A stretch of 7,845 nucleotides of DNA from Cryomorphaceae bacterium (GCA_949547975.1 CATITW010000115.1:1-7845), one strand, 5' to 3'; numbered from the stretch's first letter, positions 1 through 6,340 are shown. Made by a program: numbers and translations. Notes: generated from the letters alone by a model not told the origin.

Positions 1-386
1 AGCATCTCAAACCTTGAAGTAGGGATGTGGTGGTCGGCGTAAAACTGCTTTTGCTTGGTTTTGTCTTGGATGAGCTCTAGGCTGTCCGGGTTGGGGTGTA
101 CTTTTTTTCCTTGGGCACGTAGGTCGCGTAGGGCTTGAACGTTAACGGCCTCAATTTCGATACACACCGTATCACAATCTTTCGCAAATTCCATGACCGT
201 ATCGTAGTCTTGGAGGGAACCTACTTGAAACTCGTGGGCTCCGAATTGGCCAGGAGCATCAGGACTGGGATCGAGCACTTTCGTACGAATGTCAAATTTA
301 CGCGTGGTGTACAGCATCATTTTGCCCAGCTGACCGCCGCCTAAAATACCCAGAGTGTAGTCCGTTGAAAATATATTCTTTGCCAT
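1..386 (-). CDS. purK: PurK, N5-carboxyaminoimidazole ribonucleotide synthase (N-terminal part, 3' end outside window)
   Basis: PurK is the ATP-grasp enzyme that uses ATP and bicarbonate to carboxylate aminoimidazole ribonucleotide to N5-CAIR in de novo purine synthesis in the cytoplasm. Only the first 128 residues are visible; the frame is open to the window edge, so this is a cut, not a truncation. Reading from the ATG at 386, the pre-ATP-grasp domain starts with LGILGGGQLGKMM (residues 12-24), the glycine-rich loop typical of PurK, followed by DPSPDAPG (39-46), CIEIEAVNVQAL (75-86) and the DKTKQKQF segment (108-115) that leads into the ATP-grasp fold. All match the PurK pattern in order and spacing. 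The start leaves about 11 residues before the glycine loop, which is normal, and no Shine-Dalgarno sequence is seen. It lies 41 bp downstream of the SprT-like gene on the same strand and may be co-transcribed with it. The identification is firm; the C-terminal domain cannot be judged. Confidence 0.93.
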   Translation of the reverse strand, partial: MAKNIFSTDYTLGILGGGQLGKMMLYTTRKFDIRTKVLDPSPDAPGQFGAHEFQVGSLQDYDTVMEFAKDCDTVCIEIEAVNVQALRDLRAQGKKVHPNPDSLELIQDKTKQKQFYADHHIPTSRFEM

Positions 387-427
387 GGATTCGTGATTTC
401 ATCGCAAAGGTAGGTAAACCGAGCGTT

Positions 428-1027
428 CTAACAGCGTTCGACCTCCGCTAACAGGGGAATGGTGAACTGTTTACCACTGCCTTTTTCACTCACGAGTGCA
501 CGTGTTCGCCGCAGCTCGATAAACGAAAATTCACGTTGACGAAAACGGAAATCTTCACCCGGGGAGAGGTCCTTCAATAGAAGAGGAACGCTTTGGTGGT
601 CCAGCTCAAGAATGGTGCTGTAGAGGTTCAAATCCGCCCCTGTGTGCGATTTTGGTCGCTCGGCGTGGCACAGAATTGCGGTCCGATAACGCTCATCCAA
701 ACTAGCATCTGTGGCCAATTCCCTCAGCATCTCCCCAAACTGTGATTTCCAAGCGGCCCCATGCGGCGCGGCCTTGCGTCCGAAAGCGTTCCAAGTGATT
801 AGGTGGGCGATCTCATGGACGAAGGTCGTCAGAAATTGGTACGGACGTAAATCGCTGTTGAGCGTAATCCCCGGCAGCGCTCCAGGACGTGGCGGGCGAA
901 AATCTCCAAGCTTCGTACTTCGCGGCGCCTTGATTTTCAAAGCGCACGGTTCTTCGCTCAGCCAACGCTCGAAAAGCTCCAGACTCATGCCGGGTGGCAA
1001 ATATCCGCGCAGGGGTTCTAGATCCAT
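428..1027 (-). CDS. SprT-like domain protein (putative zinc metalloprotease fold)
   Basis: A 199-residue protein with the SprT-like zincin core. HEIAH at residues 71-75 supplies two predicted zinc-ligand histidines and the catalytic glutamate E72. The third ligand is probably H89 in PHGAAWKSQF, which fits the HG..W signature of the family. The stretch ITLNSDLRPYQFLTTFV just before HEIAH is also typical. E. coli SprT and the Spartan proteases carry a C-terminal zinc ribbon with CxxC pairs; here only C120 and C199 occur after the core, so there is no ribbon. The tail (about 125-199) resembles the C-terminal part I recall from Bacteroidota SprT-like proteins and looks beta-rich. The substrate is unknown; a role in DNA-protein crosslink cleavage can only be guessed from Spartan. 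The start ATG at 1027 follows the stop of a small lipoprotein gene by 3 bp, and purK lies 41 bp downstream. No signal peptide, so probably cytoplasmic. Confidence 0.85.
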   Translation of the reverse strand: MDLEPLRGYLPPGMSLELFERWLSEEPCALKIKAPRSTKLGDFRPPRPGALPGITLNSDLRPYQFLTTFVHEIAHLITWNAFGRKAAPHGAAWKSQFGEMLRELATDASLDERYRTAILCHAERPKSHTGADLNLYSTILELDHQSVPLLLKDLSPGEDFRFRQREFSFIELRRTRALVSEKGSGKQFTIPLLAEVERC

Positions 1028-1030
1028 CCG

Positions 1031-1153
1031 TTACGCGCGTTCTGCAGGAGCTTCAATCTGGCTGAAAGATGGGCAGTCACAGTCTTTGCGGGCACCACAG
1101 CTACTCAAGGCGAGCGCTAAGAGTAGCGTGGAAAATAGGGCAATTCTCTTCAT
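1031..1153 (-). CDS. Very small lipoprotein, 40 residues, function unknown
   Basis: A short reading frame not matched to any named family. It begins with MKRIALF, has a hydrophobic core of about 12 residues (5-16) and a lipobox L-S-S-C with the lipidated cysteine at position 19, so signal peptidase II processing is predicted. The mature part would be only 22 residues: a lipidated Cys, then a short segment with K24, D25-type charge and two further cysteines in RKDCDCPSF, ending in an acidic and alanine-rich tail and a TAA stop. The gene is oriented with the SprT-like gene, whose ATG lies 3 bp after this stop, suggesting one transcript. The upstream gap to the divergent mlaE is 42 bp and should hold its promoter. 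What supports it as a real gene is the well-formed signal peptide with lipobox and the tight spacing. What weakens it is its size, and no homology search was possible. Confidence 0.62.
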   Translation of the reverse strand: MKRIALFSTLLLALALSSCGARKDCDCPSFSQIEAPAERA

Positions 1154-1195
1154 CGTAAAGGAGTTTATCCTTCAAAGAAACTGTAAATTAGCCAC
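1154..1195. promoter_or_regulatory. Divergent intergenic region between the small lipoprotein gene and mlaE
   Basis: These 42 bp separate two divergent genes and must hold, or overlap with, the start signals of both unless transcription begins inside a neighbouring gene. The Bacteroidota housekeeping promoter is known as TTG, about 19-21 bp, then TAnnTTTG. Only imperfect -7 candidates are seen: TAAATTAG at 1184-1191 on the plus strand, which would give an almost leaderless mlaE transcript, and TTTCTTTG (complement of 1172-1179) on the minus strand. Neither has a good upstream TTG. The sequence AAAGGAG at 1157-1163 is too far from the mlaE ATG (over 30 bp) to be its ribosome binding site. The region is placed with confidence by gene layout; the elements are not. 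Confidence 0.35.
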
Positions 1196-1948
1196 ATGAT
1201 CACGAACTTTTTTGAAGGAATTGGAGCCTACGCGATCCTCATGACGAAAGTCTTTAGGAGGCCCGACCGTTGGCGCTTGTTTTTCAAATCGCTCACCAAA
1301 GAAATTCAACTCTTGGGGCTCGACTCCATCGGAATTGTGGTGATTTTATCCGTTTTTATGGGTGCGGTGGTTACCATCCAAACCGCTTTTCAGCTCAGCG
1401 ATGATCCGCTCATCCCGACCTATTACATCGCAATGGCTACGCGCGAGTCCATTACTCTAGAGTTCAGTCCTACAGTGGTCAGCCTTATTCTAGCAGGAAA
1501 AGTAGGCTCCAACATTGCCTCATCACTGGGCACCATGCGCGTTAGCGAGCAGATCGATGCCCTAGAAGTCATGGGGGTGAACAGCGCGAGTTTCTTGATA
1601 CTTCCCAAGGTCGTTGCCTTGTTAGTTTTTAATCCCATACTCATCATCATGTCCCTATTCTTAGGTCTTTGGGGTGGTGCAATGGCGGGCGATTTGCTCG
1701 GACTTGTTCCCTTCGAAGAAAGTGTCATGGGATACCGATTAGAATTCATCGTCTTTGAAAACGCCGTATACGGACTCATCAAAGCGACCGTTTTTGCCTT
1801 TATCATCGGTAGTGTTAGTGCCTACAGCGGATATTCCGTGAAGGGTGGAGCTGTCGAGGTAGGTGTGGCCAGCACAAATGCCGTAGTGCGCTCTTGTTTG
1901 GCCATCATCCTAGCGAACTTTTTGCTTACTGATATGATTTTAACCTAG
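1196..1948 (+). CDS. mlaE: MlaE-family phospholipid ABC transporter permease
   Basis: A 250-residue integral inner-membrane protein of the MlaE/YrbE permease family, which with an MlaF ATPase and an MCE protein moves phospholipids between the inner and outer membranes. The diagnostic segment is at about residues 99-129: LAGKVGSNIASSLGTMRVSE followed by QIDALEVMGV, the conserved loop that contacts the ATPase. Before it lie an amphipathic N-terminal helix (about 1-40) and a first hydrophobic segment (45-63); after it come hydrophobic segments at about 134-167, 185-210 and 228-249, as expected for the family. Length is close to the usual 250-260. It is followed after 3 bp by the ATPase gene. The ATG at 1196 is chosen because it gives the expected N-terminal amphipathic helix and lies just clear of the divergent gene. 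No MlaD, MlaC or MlaB gene is next to it. In E. coli this is the Mla system for outer-membrane lipid asymmetry; the direction of transport here cannot be deduced. Confidence 0.93.
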   Translation: MITNFFEGIGAYAILMTKVFRRPDRWRLFFKSLTKEIQLLGLDSIGIVVILSVFMGAVVTIQTAFQLSDDPLIPTYYIAMATRESITLEFSPTVVSLILAGKVGSNIASSLGTMRVSEQIDALEVMGVNSASFLILPKVVALLVFNPILIIMSLFLGLWGGAMAGDLLGLVPFEESVMGYRLEFIVFENAVYGLIKATVFAFIIGSVSAYSGYSVKGGAVEVGVASTNAVVRSCLAIILANFLLTDMILT

Positions 1949-1951
1949 CCT

Positions 1952-2710
1952 ATGATTCGCGCAGAGAACATACACAAGAGCTTTGGAGAGAATCAGGTAC
2001 TCAAGGGCGTTGACGTAGACTTTTACAAAGGAAAAACGAATCTTATCATTGGCCGTTCAGGCTCCGGGAAGACCGTTTTTCTAAAGACCATACTCGGCCT
2101 GTTTGATCCGGAAGAGGGCGACATCTACTACAATGAAGAGCGTCTAGGCACCATGAGCAAAGAGCGTCGGAAGTTGCTGCACCAGGAGATCGGTATGGTC
2201 TTCCAGGGTGGGGCACTGTTCGACAGTATGAGCGTTGCAGAAAACATTCGCTTTCCGTTGGAGATGTTCTCGAACATGACGGAAAAAGAAAAAGATGCCC
2301 GCGTAAAATTTGTCATGGATCGTGTTCGTCTAGAAGGTGCCGACGCGAAATATCCTAGTGAAATTTCAGGGGGGATGCAAAAGCGTGTGTCTATCGCACG
2401 CGCTATTTCGATGAGTCCCCATTACCTCTTTTGTGATGAACCGAACTCGGGACTTGATCCAGAAACGGCGATTGTTATTGATCAATTGATCCAGGAAATC
2501 ACCCACGAGTTTGAAATGACCACCATCGTCAATACCCACGATATGAATTCTGTTTTAGAGATTGGCGACCACGTGATCTTCATGAAAGAAGGCCATAAGG
2601 TATGGGAAGGAACGAACGATGAGGTACTTAGCAGTACAAATGCGGATGTTGAGGATTACGTCTTCAAAAGCAAGCTCTTCAAACAGGTTCGCCAGGCCCT
2701 TCGCAAATAA
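1952..2710 (+). CDS. mlaF: MlaF-family ABC transporter ATP-binding protein
   Basis: A 252-residue cytoplasmic ABC ATPase that would power the MlaE permease encoded just upstream (3-bp gap). All nucleotide-binding motifs are intact and in order: Walker A GRSGSGKT at 34-41, Q-loop glutamine Q85 in VFQGGALF, the ABC signature ISGGMQKR at 138-145, Walker B YLFCDEP at 158-164 with catalytic E163, D-loop SGLD at 166-169 and switch histidine H196 in NTHDM. SGGMQKR, with Met after the glycines, and the QGGALFDS segment are characteristic of MlaF rather than of general import or efflux ATPases. The C-terminus (about 232-252, DVEDYVFKSKLF and a basic end) is the usual short extension. The length is normal for the family. 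It is the last gene of this plus-strand pair; a bidirectional terminator begins 55 bp after the stop. Confidence 0.93.
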   Translation: MIRAENIHKSFGENQVLKGVDVDFYKGKTNLIIGRSGSGKTVFLKTILGLFDPEEGDIYYNEERLGTMSKERRKLLHQEIGMVFQGGALFDSMSVAENIRFPLEMFSNMTEKEKDARVKFVMDRVRLEGADAKYPSEISGGMQKRVSIARAISMSPHYLFCDEPNSGLDPETAIVIDQLIQEITHEFEMTTIVNTHDMNSVLEIGDHVIFMKEGHKVWEGTNDEVLSSTNADVEDYVFKSKLFKQVRQALRK

Positions 2711-2765
2711 CTGCGAACCCTACTGACAACTACATTTTCTAGGCTGCCTCTAAAAATTGGGGCAT

Positions 2766-2799
2766 AAAAAAACCCGGATACTTTCGCATCCGGGCTTTT
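2766..2799. terminator. Bidirectional rho-independent terminator between convergent genes
   Basis: A perfect 7-bp GC-rich stem, CCCGGAT at 2773-2779 pairing with ATCCGGG at 2788-2794, encloses an 8-base loop. On the left flank are seven A residues (2766-2772), which read as a seven-T tract for minus-strand transcripts; on the right flank is CTTTT (2795-2799) for plus-strand transcripts. It therefore should end both the mlaEF transcript and that of the T9SS protein gene, whose stop codon lies about 25 bp away on the other side. The minus-strand signal is the stronger of the two by T-tract length. The rest of the 2711-2824 gap shows nothing else recognisable. Confidence 0.9.
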
Positions 2800-2824
2800 A
2801 TGGGTTGTGTTAAGCGTGTGAGGA

Positions 2825-4093
2825 TTACTTGATTGTAATGCGCTCTACAGTGTTTACACCTTCGCCTTCAACAGAAAGAATGTACATTCCTTTTGCGTTG
2901 TTGCTGAGGTCGATCACTTTGCGCTCACCTGCTACGAAGCTTTCGTTCGCAGCGTAAACTACCTGACCCAAAACATCTACAACAGTTACCGTTGCGTCCG
3001 TAGTTGCATCAAGCTCTACGTTTACAACACCGTTAGATGGGTTCGGGAATACAGCTACTGAAGTGAGATCTGCTTCGTTTACACCAATCGTAGAGTTACC
3101 TGAAGCAGTTACCCAGATCAGGTGAGAGAAGCTCATGTTGATGCTTGTTTGGTCGTTTCTCCAATCAGAAGGAGATTGCCATGCAGCGTAACGAGTTTCG
3201 CTGAACAAGAAGTTAGAACAGTTTGTAGAAGTACTGTCGTAATCCTGGATGAAGTATCCTTGTGGAGCAGACGTGTTGCCTTCTCTGTAGTAGTAGAATG
3301 CGAATGAGTTGATATCACCAGTCATCGTTTGGTAGTTGATCGTATCAGAAGTTGTCAAGCCACCTGGAATGAATTCGATGAATACACCCAAAAGCTCATC
3401 ACCCATCATGCTCAAACCACCTGGGATTTCAACACTTACCTGAGCAACACCTGAATCAGCTACAGTTAGATCGTACTCGATCACTGTTGCGTTAGCTGAT
3501 GTTGGACCACCTTGGTCTCCGTTTAATGCGCTACCAGCGTAGTCCATCGTCTTAGCCGTAGGCTGTACCGTTGGATCTAATGCTGCATATGTAGCTGCAT
3601 TGTACTGAACACCAGAGAATGGTGCTGCAAAACCATTCGCGCCTTTGAATACAGTAAAACGAAGTTTATCTGAATTGTTACCATTCAAGATATCGTAACC
3701 ACCGATCACGTGCAGTGAATCTACAGTGATTGCATCTGTTTCATTGAACTCATTCGCACCCCAACCGTAGTAGTTGAAGTCGTATAAAGCACCTGCAGCG
3801 TGGTTGTATGAGTAGCCTGGTGTACCGTCACTGTAGATAAATACAGTAGTGGAATCAGGAGTCGTTCCTACTGCACCCAATACGAGATCAGAGCTGTAGA
3901 ACTGGTACAAGAAGTCAGTGTAATCGAACTGACCGGCAACAGCGCCACCTTTTTTAGAGATGATGTTCTCTACTTTTTCTTTAGCTGCAGCGTTAGGAGT
4001 AATTTCGTTTTGCAAAAGCTTAGAGGTAGCTGCCTCTTGACCGATCGCGTTGAAACCTAGAGCTACTGCCGCAAGGAGTAAAACTTTTTTCAT
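2825..4093 (-). CDS. Secreted protein with T9SS type A C-terminal sorting domain, function unknown
   Basis: A 422-residue exported protein. Residues 1-18 form a Sec signal peptide (MKK, hydrophobic core, cleavage likely at AIG-QE). Residues about 338-422 form a type A sorting domain of the type IX secretion system: FPNPSNG at 349-355, VDVLGQVVY at 372-380, KGMYILSV at 401-408 and the closing VERITIK. This domain directs the protein across the outer membrane and is normally removed, often with attachment to the cell surface. The middle (about 50-335) matches no family I recognise. It is rich in Tyr, Asn, Asp, Ser, Thr and Gly, has one cysteine (C292), and shows alternating hydrophobic stretches (for example TVIEYDLTV, AQVSVEIPGG) suggesting a beta-sandwich. 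No catalytic motif is evident. Codon use differs from neighbours: mostly TAC, AAC, TTC, ATC, GGT and GCT, as in highly expressed genes. The ATG at 4093 is fixed by the signal peptide. It lies 52 bp after the O-methyltransferase gene. Confidence 0.9.
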   Translation of the reverse strand: MKKVLLLAAVALGFNAIGQEAATSKLLQNEITPNAAAKEKVENIISKKGGAVAGQFDYTDFLYQFYSSDLVLGAVGTTPDSTTVFIYSDGTPGYSYNHAAGALYDFNYYGWGANEFNETDAITVDSLHVIGGYDILNGNNSDKLRFTVFKGANGFAAPFSGVQYNAATYAALDPTVQPTAKTMDYAGSALNGDQGGPTSANATVIEYDLTVADSGVAQVSVEIPGGLSMMGDELLGVFIEFIPGGLTTSDTINYQTMTGDINSFAFYYYREGNTSAPQGYFIQDYDSTSTNCSNFLFSETRYAAWQSPSDWRNDQTSINMSFSHLIWVTASGNSTIGVNEADLTSVAVFPNPSNGVVNVELDATTDATVTVVDVLGQVVYAANESFVAGERKVIDLSNNAKGMYILSVEGEGVNTVERITIK

Positions 4094-4104
4094 AGAATCT
4101 TTAA

Positions 4105-4140
4105 GTTAGTTTAATGCCTTCTAAGATACATTAATCTAAC
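4105..4140. repeat. 36-bp imperfect inverted repeat upstream of the T9SS protein gene
   Basis: GTTAGTTTAATG at 4105-4116 is the reverse complement of CATTAATCTAAC at 4129-4140 at 11 of 12 positions; the single mismatch is in the middle of each arm, leaving 5-bp and 6-bp blocks. The 12-base spacer is 4117-4128. The arms are AT-rich and no T tract follows on the minus strand, so a normal terminator is unlikely. The dyad sits 12-47 bp before the ATG of the T9SS gene, and its spacer contains the best -7-like element, which would suit an operator for a dimeric regulator. In read-through RNA from the upstream operon it could instead fold as a hairpin protecting a 3' end. Confidence 0.6.
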
Positions 4141-4149
4141 ATATACTAA
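4121..4149 (-). promoter_or_regulatory. Possible promoter of the T9SS protein gene
   Basis: On the minus strand TATCTTAG (complement of 4121-4128) matches the Bacteroidota -7 consensus TAnnTTTG with one mismatch. It would place the transcript start about 20 bases before the ATG at 4093. A TTAG (complement of 4146-4149), 17 bases upstream and overlapping the stop codon of the O-methyltransferase gene, could serve as a poor -33 element. A separate promoter would fit the very different codon use of this gene compared with the operon upstream. The match is weak and unproven. Confidence 0.3.
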
Positions 4150-4787
4150 AGCTTCCGCACCATCATTATTCCATCGCGAACGCTTAAAATCACCTGTTCG
4201 ACGCGAGGATCGTCCGCAACGTGTCGGTTCAAGGCTACAATCGCCTGTGTGTCTTTATCGTTAGAGGCGACTTCGTCTGCTACTTTTCCTGACCATAAGA
4301 TGTTGTCAATCAGCATGATTGATCCGGTGGGCATGTGAGGAATGAGCTGTTCGTAGTAGGTCAAGAGTCCCTTCTTGTCGGCATCGAGAAAAATGAGATC
4401 CCAGGGCCTGTGCAGGGTGGATAAAACATCTTTTGCTGGCCCGATGTGCAGGTGCATCTGATCAAAGAAAGGACTTTTTGCCCAATACTTTTTGATGATA
4501 GTTTCCAGCTCCTCGTTGATTTCTACTGCATGGAACTCACCTTGAGGTTGCAGTCCCTCTACCAAGAAATGCGATGCATAGCCCGTGAAAGTGCCCACCT
4601 CGAGGATGTGCTTTGGGCGTTGCATCAGGGAGAACATTTTAAGAATGTGCCCTTGAACGTGCCCGCTGAGCATGCGGGGCATGACAATCTTTACCCAAGT
4701 TTCGCGCTCGAGCTCGTTTAAATATTCCGGAGCCTCTGAGGTGTGATCGCTGATGTAGCGGTGCAGTTCGTCACTGAGGTATTCCAT
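4146..4787 (-). CDS. Class I SAM-dependent O-methyltransferase (COMT / caffeoyl-CoA OMT-like)
   Basis: A 213-residue enzyme of the Methyltransf_3 family, which transfers a methyl group from S-adenosylmethionine to a hydroxyl, usually on a catechol, with a divalent metal. Motif I is LEVGTFTGYAS at 62-72, and E89 in AVEI is the acidic residue expected to bind the SAM ribose. The predicted metal ligands, by analogy with plant caffeoyl-CoA OMT, are D135 in FLDADKKG, and D161 and N162 in LIDNILWSGKV; all are present. The C-terminal LSVRDGIMMVRKL is the usual closing strand pair. Length is normal for bacterial members (about 210-220). No signal peptide, so cytoplasmic. The true substrate is unknown; bacterial members are often promiscuous. 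The start ATG at 4787 lies 6 bp after the stop of the M16 peptidase gene, so the gene is probably the distal member of that operon. Confidence 0.92.
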   Translation of the reverse strand: MEYLSDELHRYISDHTSEAPEYLNELERETWVKIVMPRMLSGHVQGHILKMFSLMQRPKHILEVGTFTGYASHFLVEGLQPQGEFHAVEINEELETIIKKYWAKSPFFDQMHLHIGPAKDVLSTLHRPWDLIFLDADKKGLLTYYEQLIPHMPTGSIMLIDNILWSGKVADEVASNDKDTQAIVALNRHVADDPRVEQVILSVRDGIMMVRKL

Positions 4788-4793
4788 GGGTAT

Positions 4794-6026
4794 TTAAATT
4801 TTCTTGTAGACCAATTCATAGGCGCTCTCCGCCGTCAAATAGTCGTTCGCTGCGGCCATCACTTCTTCCGCGCTGATGCTGCGGATTTTTTCTGCCACCC
4901 CTTCAAAGCTGTTTACTTTTCCAAAATGGAGCAATGCGCGCGCTGCCCCTATAGCGGTGTTCAGGCCGTTTTCTTCGGAAAGAGCCATCTGGCCCAAGAA
5001 TTGGTTTTTAGCCTTAGACAGCTGCAAGGTGCCCAACTTTTTCTGTTGGAATTTCTCTACTTCCTTCATCACCAGATGCGACGCTTTTGCCGTTTGCGAA
5101 GAATCACAACCGAGGTAAATCCCTAGCATGCCGATGTCGCTGTAGAGGTTCATGTAGCTTTCGATGTTGTAGGCGATGCCGTGCTTTTCACGAATATTCA
5201 ATCCCAGTCTGCTGTTCATCGCAGGGCCGCCCAAAATGTTGTTGAGCAGTAGCAAGGGTCTACGGTTTTCATCGTGTATGCCAGGTGTACGCCAGCCGAT
5301 CATGTAGTGGTCCTGGAATTGGGCCACAGGATCGACACGTTTGGTAGGGGTAGAGTTGCCTTGAAAAGAGTTGGTCCAACCGTTCGGCGCAAGCTGCCAA
5401 TGCCCGAAAAACTCCCCGCACATGCGCTCGACACGCTCCCGGGTAAATGCTCCAGAAATCGAAATTTTGATGCGTTCCGCGCTGTAGGTCCTGCCGATAA
5501 ATTCTAGAATGTCCTCACGCCCCAGTCCATCGACACTGTCTGGAGTACCTAGGATATTTCGTCCTAGTGGATCGCCGGCAAAAATCAAATCTTCGAAATC
5601 GTCAAAGATTTGCTCGCTTGGGCTGTCTTTGTAGCTGTAGATTTCGTCTTTAATGACGTCTTTTTCTTTCTCTAATTCACGCTCTGGGAACGTGCTTTGG
5701 ACCATCACATCACTGAGCAATTCCATCGCGCGGCGCATATCGGCCTTCAGGAAACTTGCGTGAATGATGGTTTCTTCTTTCGTGGTATACGCGTTGAGCT
5801 CACCGCCGACATCGTCCAATCGGGAAAGGATGTGGTAGGCTTTGCGTTTGGTGGTGCCTTTGAACAGGTTGTGTTCGATGAAATGTGCGAGCCCTTGCTG
5901 GTGCTCAAGCTCATCTCTAGATCCCGCACGAATGGCGACGGCGATATGCGCAACCGTACTCTTTTTGGGTACGAAGGCACATTGTAGGCCATTGGCCAAT
6001 TCAAATACTGCGGTCTCTTTCATCAT
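4794..6026 (-). CDS. M16 family zinc metallopeptidase (insulinase / processing-peptidase type, M16B-like)
   Basis: A 410-residue single-unit M16 peptidase. The inverted zinc motif HFIEH is at residues 48-52 (ligands H48 and H52, catalytic E51), and the third ligand is E128 in DVIKDEIYSYKD, exactly 76 residues after H52 as in the family rule. Following HFIEH are the typical NLFKGTTKR and GGELNAYTTKEET. The C-terminal half carries GGPAMNSRLGLNIREKHGIA (263-area onward) with the R and Y residues that help bind substrate in related enzymes. Members of this length usually act as homodimers or with a catalytically dead partner; no partner gene is next to it here. No signal peptide is present, so it is probably cytoplasmic, degrading or processing peptides. 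The start is ATGATG at 6026; the first ATG overlaps the stop of the DUF4286 gene as ATGA. The second ATG would work as well and shifts the start by one residue. Confidence 0.94.
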   Translation of the reverse strand: MMKETAVFELANGLQCAFVPKKSTVAHIAVAIRAGSRDELEHQQGLAHFIEHNLFKGTTKRKAYHILSRLDDVGGELNAYTTKEETIIHASFLKADMRRAMELLSDVMVQSTFPERELEKEKDVIKDEIYSYKDSPSEQIFDDFEDLIFAGDPLGRNILGTPDSVDGLGREDILEFIGRTYSAERIKISISGAFTRERVERMCGEFFGHWQLAPNGWTNSFQGNSTPTKRVDPVAQFQDHYMIGWRTPGIHDENRRPLLLLNNILGGPAMNSRLGLNIREKHGIAYNIESYMNLYSDIGMLGIYLGCDSSQTAKASHLVMKEVEKFQQKKLGTLQLSKAKNQFLGQMALSEENGLNTAIGAARALLHFGKVNSFEGVAEKIRSISAEEVMAAANDYLTAESAYELVYKKI

Positions 6027-6340
6027 TGTTCGTCCAATACCTCTAACAAGGTTCTAAATGCTAAGGCGTGTGTGCCCCAGGCTTTCGCACTTTTGCTTTT
6101 CAGCTCGGGCGCATACATCTGCATGTACAGTTTGATGCTCTCCAAATCTTTCGCGCGGTACTGAATACTGAAACTCGGCTGGTCCTGCTCTTGCTCCGGG
6201 AAAACTTCCGTAAACATATACGAGGTAAACATGCCTGTATTCATCACTTCAGGGATGTGCTCTTGCTTCATCCACTCCACCCAGCGTTCCACGATGCTTT
6301 GGTCGACTACGACCGTGACGTTGTAAATATGTACACTCAT
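6023..6340 (-). CDS. DUF4286 family protein
   Basis: A 105-residue protein recognised as DUF4286, a Bacteroidota-centred family of unknown function. The typical start IYNVTVVVDQSI (5-16), the WVEWMKQEHIPEVMNTGMF segment (20-38) and the later SFSIQYRAKDLESIKLYM (56-73) are all present. The pattern of strands and helices is that of a small ferredoxin-like or dimeric alpha-beta barrel fold (inference). No signal peptide, no cysteines. Both ends overlap neighbours by four bases (ATGA): its start with the end of the TPR gene, its stop with the start of the M16 gene. This points to translational coupling. The family is, to my recollection, commonly encoded beside a long TPR protein in this phylum, as here. 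Confidence 0.88.
   Translation of the reverse strand: MSVHIYNVTVVVDQSIVERWVEWMKQEHIPEVMNTGMFTSYMFTEVFPEQEQDQPSFSIQYRAKDLESIKLYMQMYAPELKSKSAKAWGTHALAFRTLLEVLDEQ

Noticed and set aside
422..439. Direct repeat AGCGTTC at 422-428 and 433-439 around the SprT-like stop codon
   Set aside because: Only two 7-bp copies, partly within coding sequence; expected by chance and without a target-duplication context.
1158..1172. Small inverted repeat AAGGA / TCCTT in the divergent intergenic region
   Set aside because: A 5-bp stem with a 5-base loop is too weak to call an operator or RNA structure.
711..1199. 162-residue plus-strand frame that overlaps the mlaE start by four bases, resembling a coupled gene
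   Set aside because: It is antisense to the SprT-like and small lipoprotein genes, whose products show clear motifs. Its own translation is rich in Ser, Arg and Lys with no domain, typical of a shadow frame.
2799..2831. Ten-codon plus-strand frame starting right after the terminator
   Set aside because: Too short, no start context, and it runs into the end of the convergent gene.
3133..3318. Minus-strand frame of 61 residues inside the T9SS protein gene
   Set aside because: Same strand but another frame of a gene with a continuous signal-peptide-to-sorting-domain product; no sign of a frameshift.
5697..5987. Plus-strand frame of 96 residues, and similar long frames at 4446-4721, 4743-5126 and 6068-6358
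   Set aside because: All lie antisense to well-identified genes (M16, OMT, DUF4286) and show no recognisable domain.
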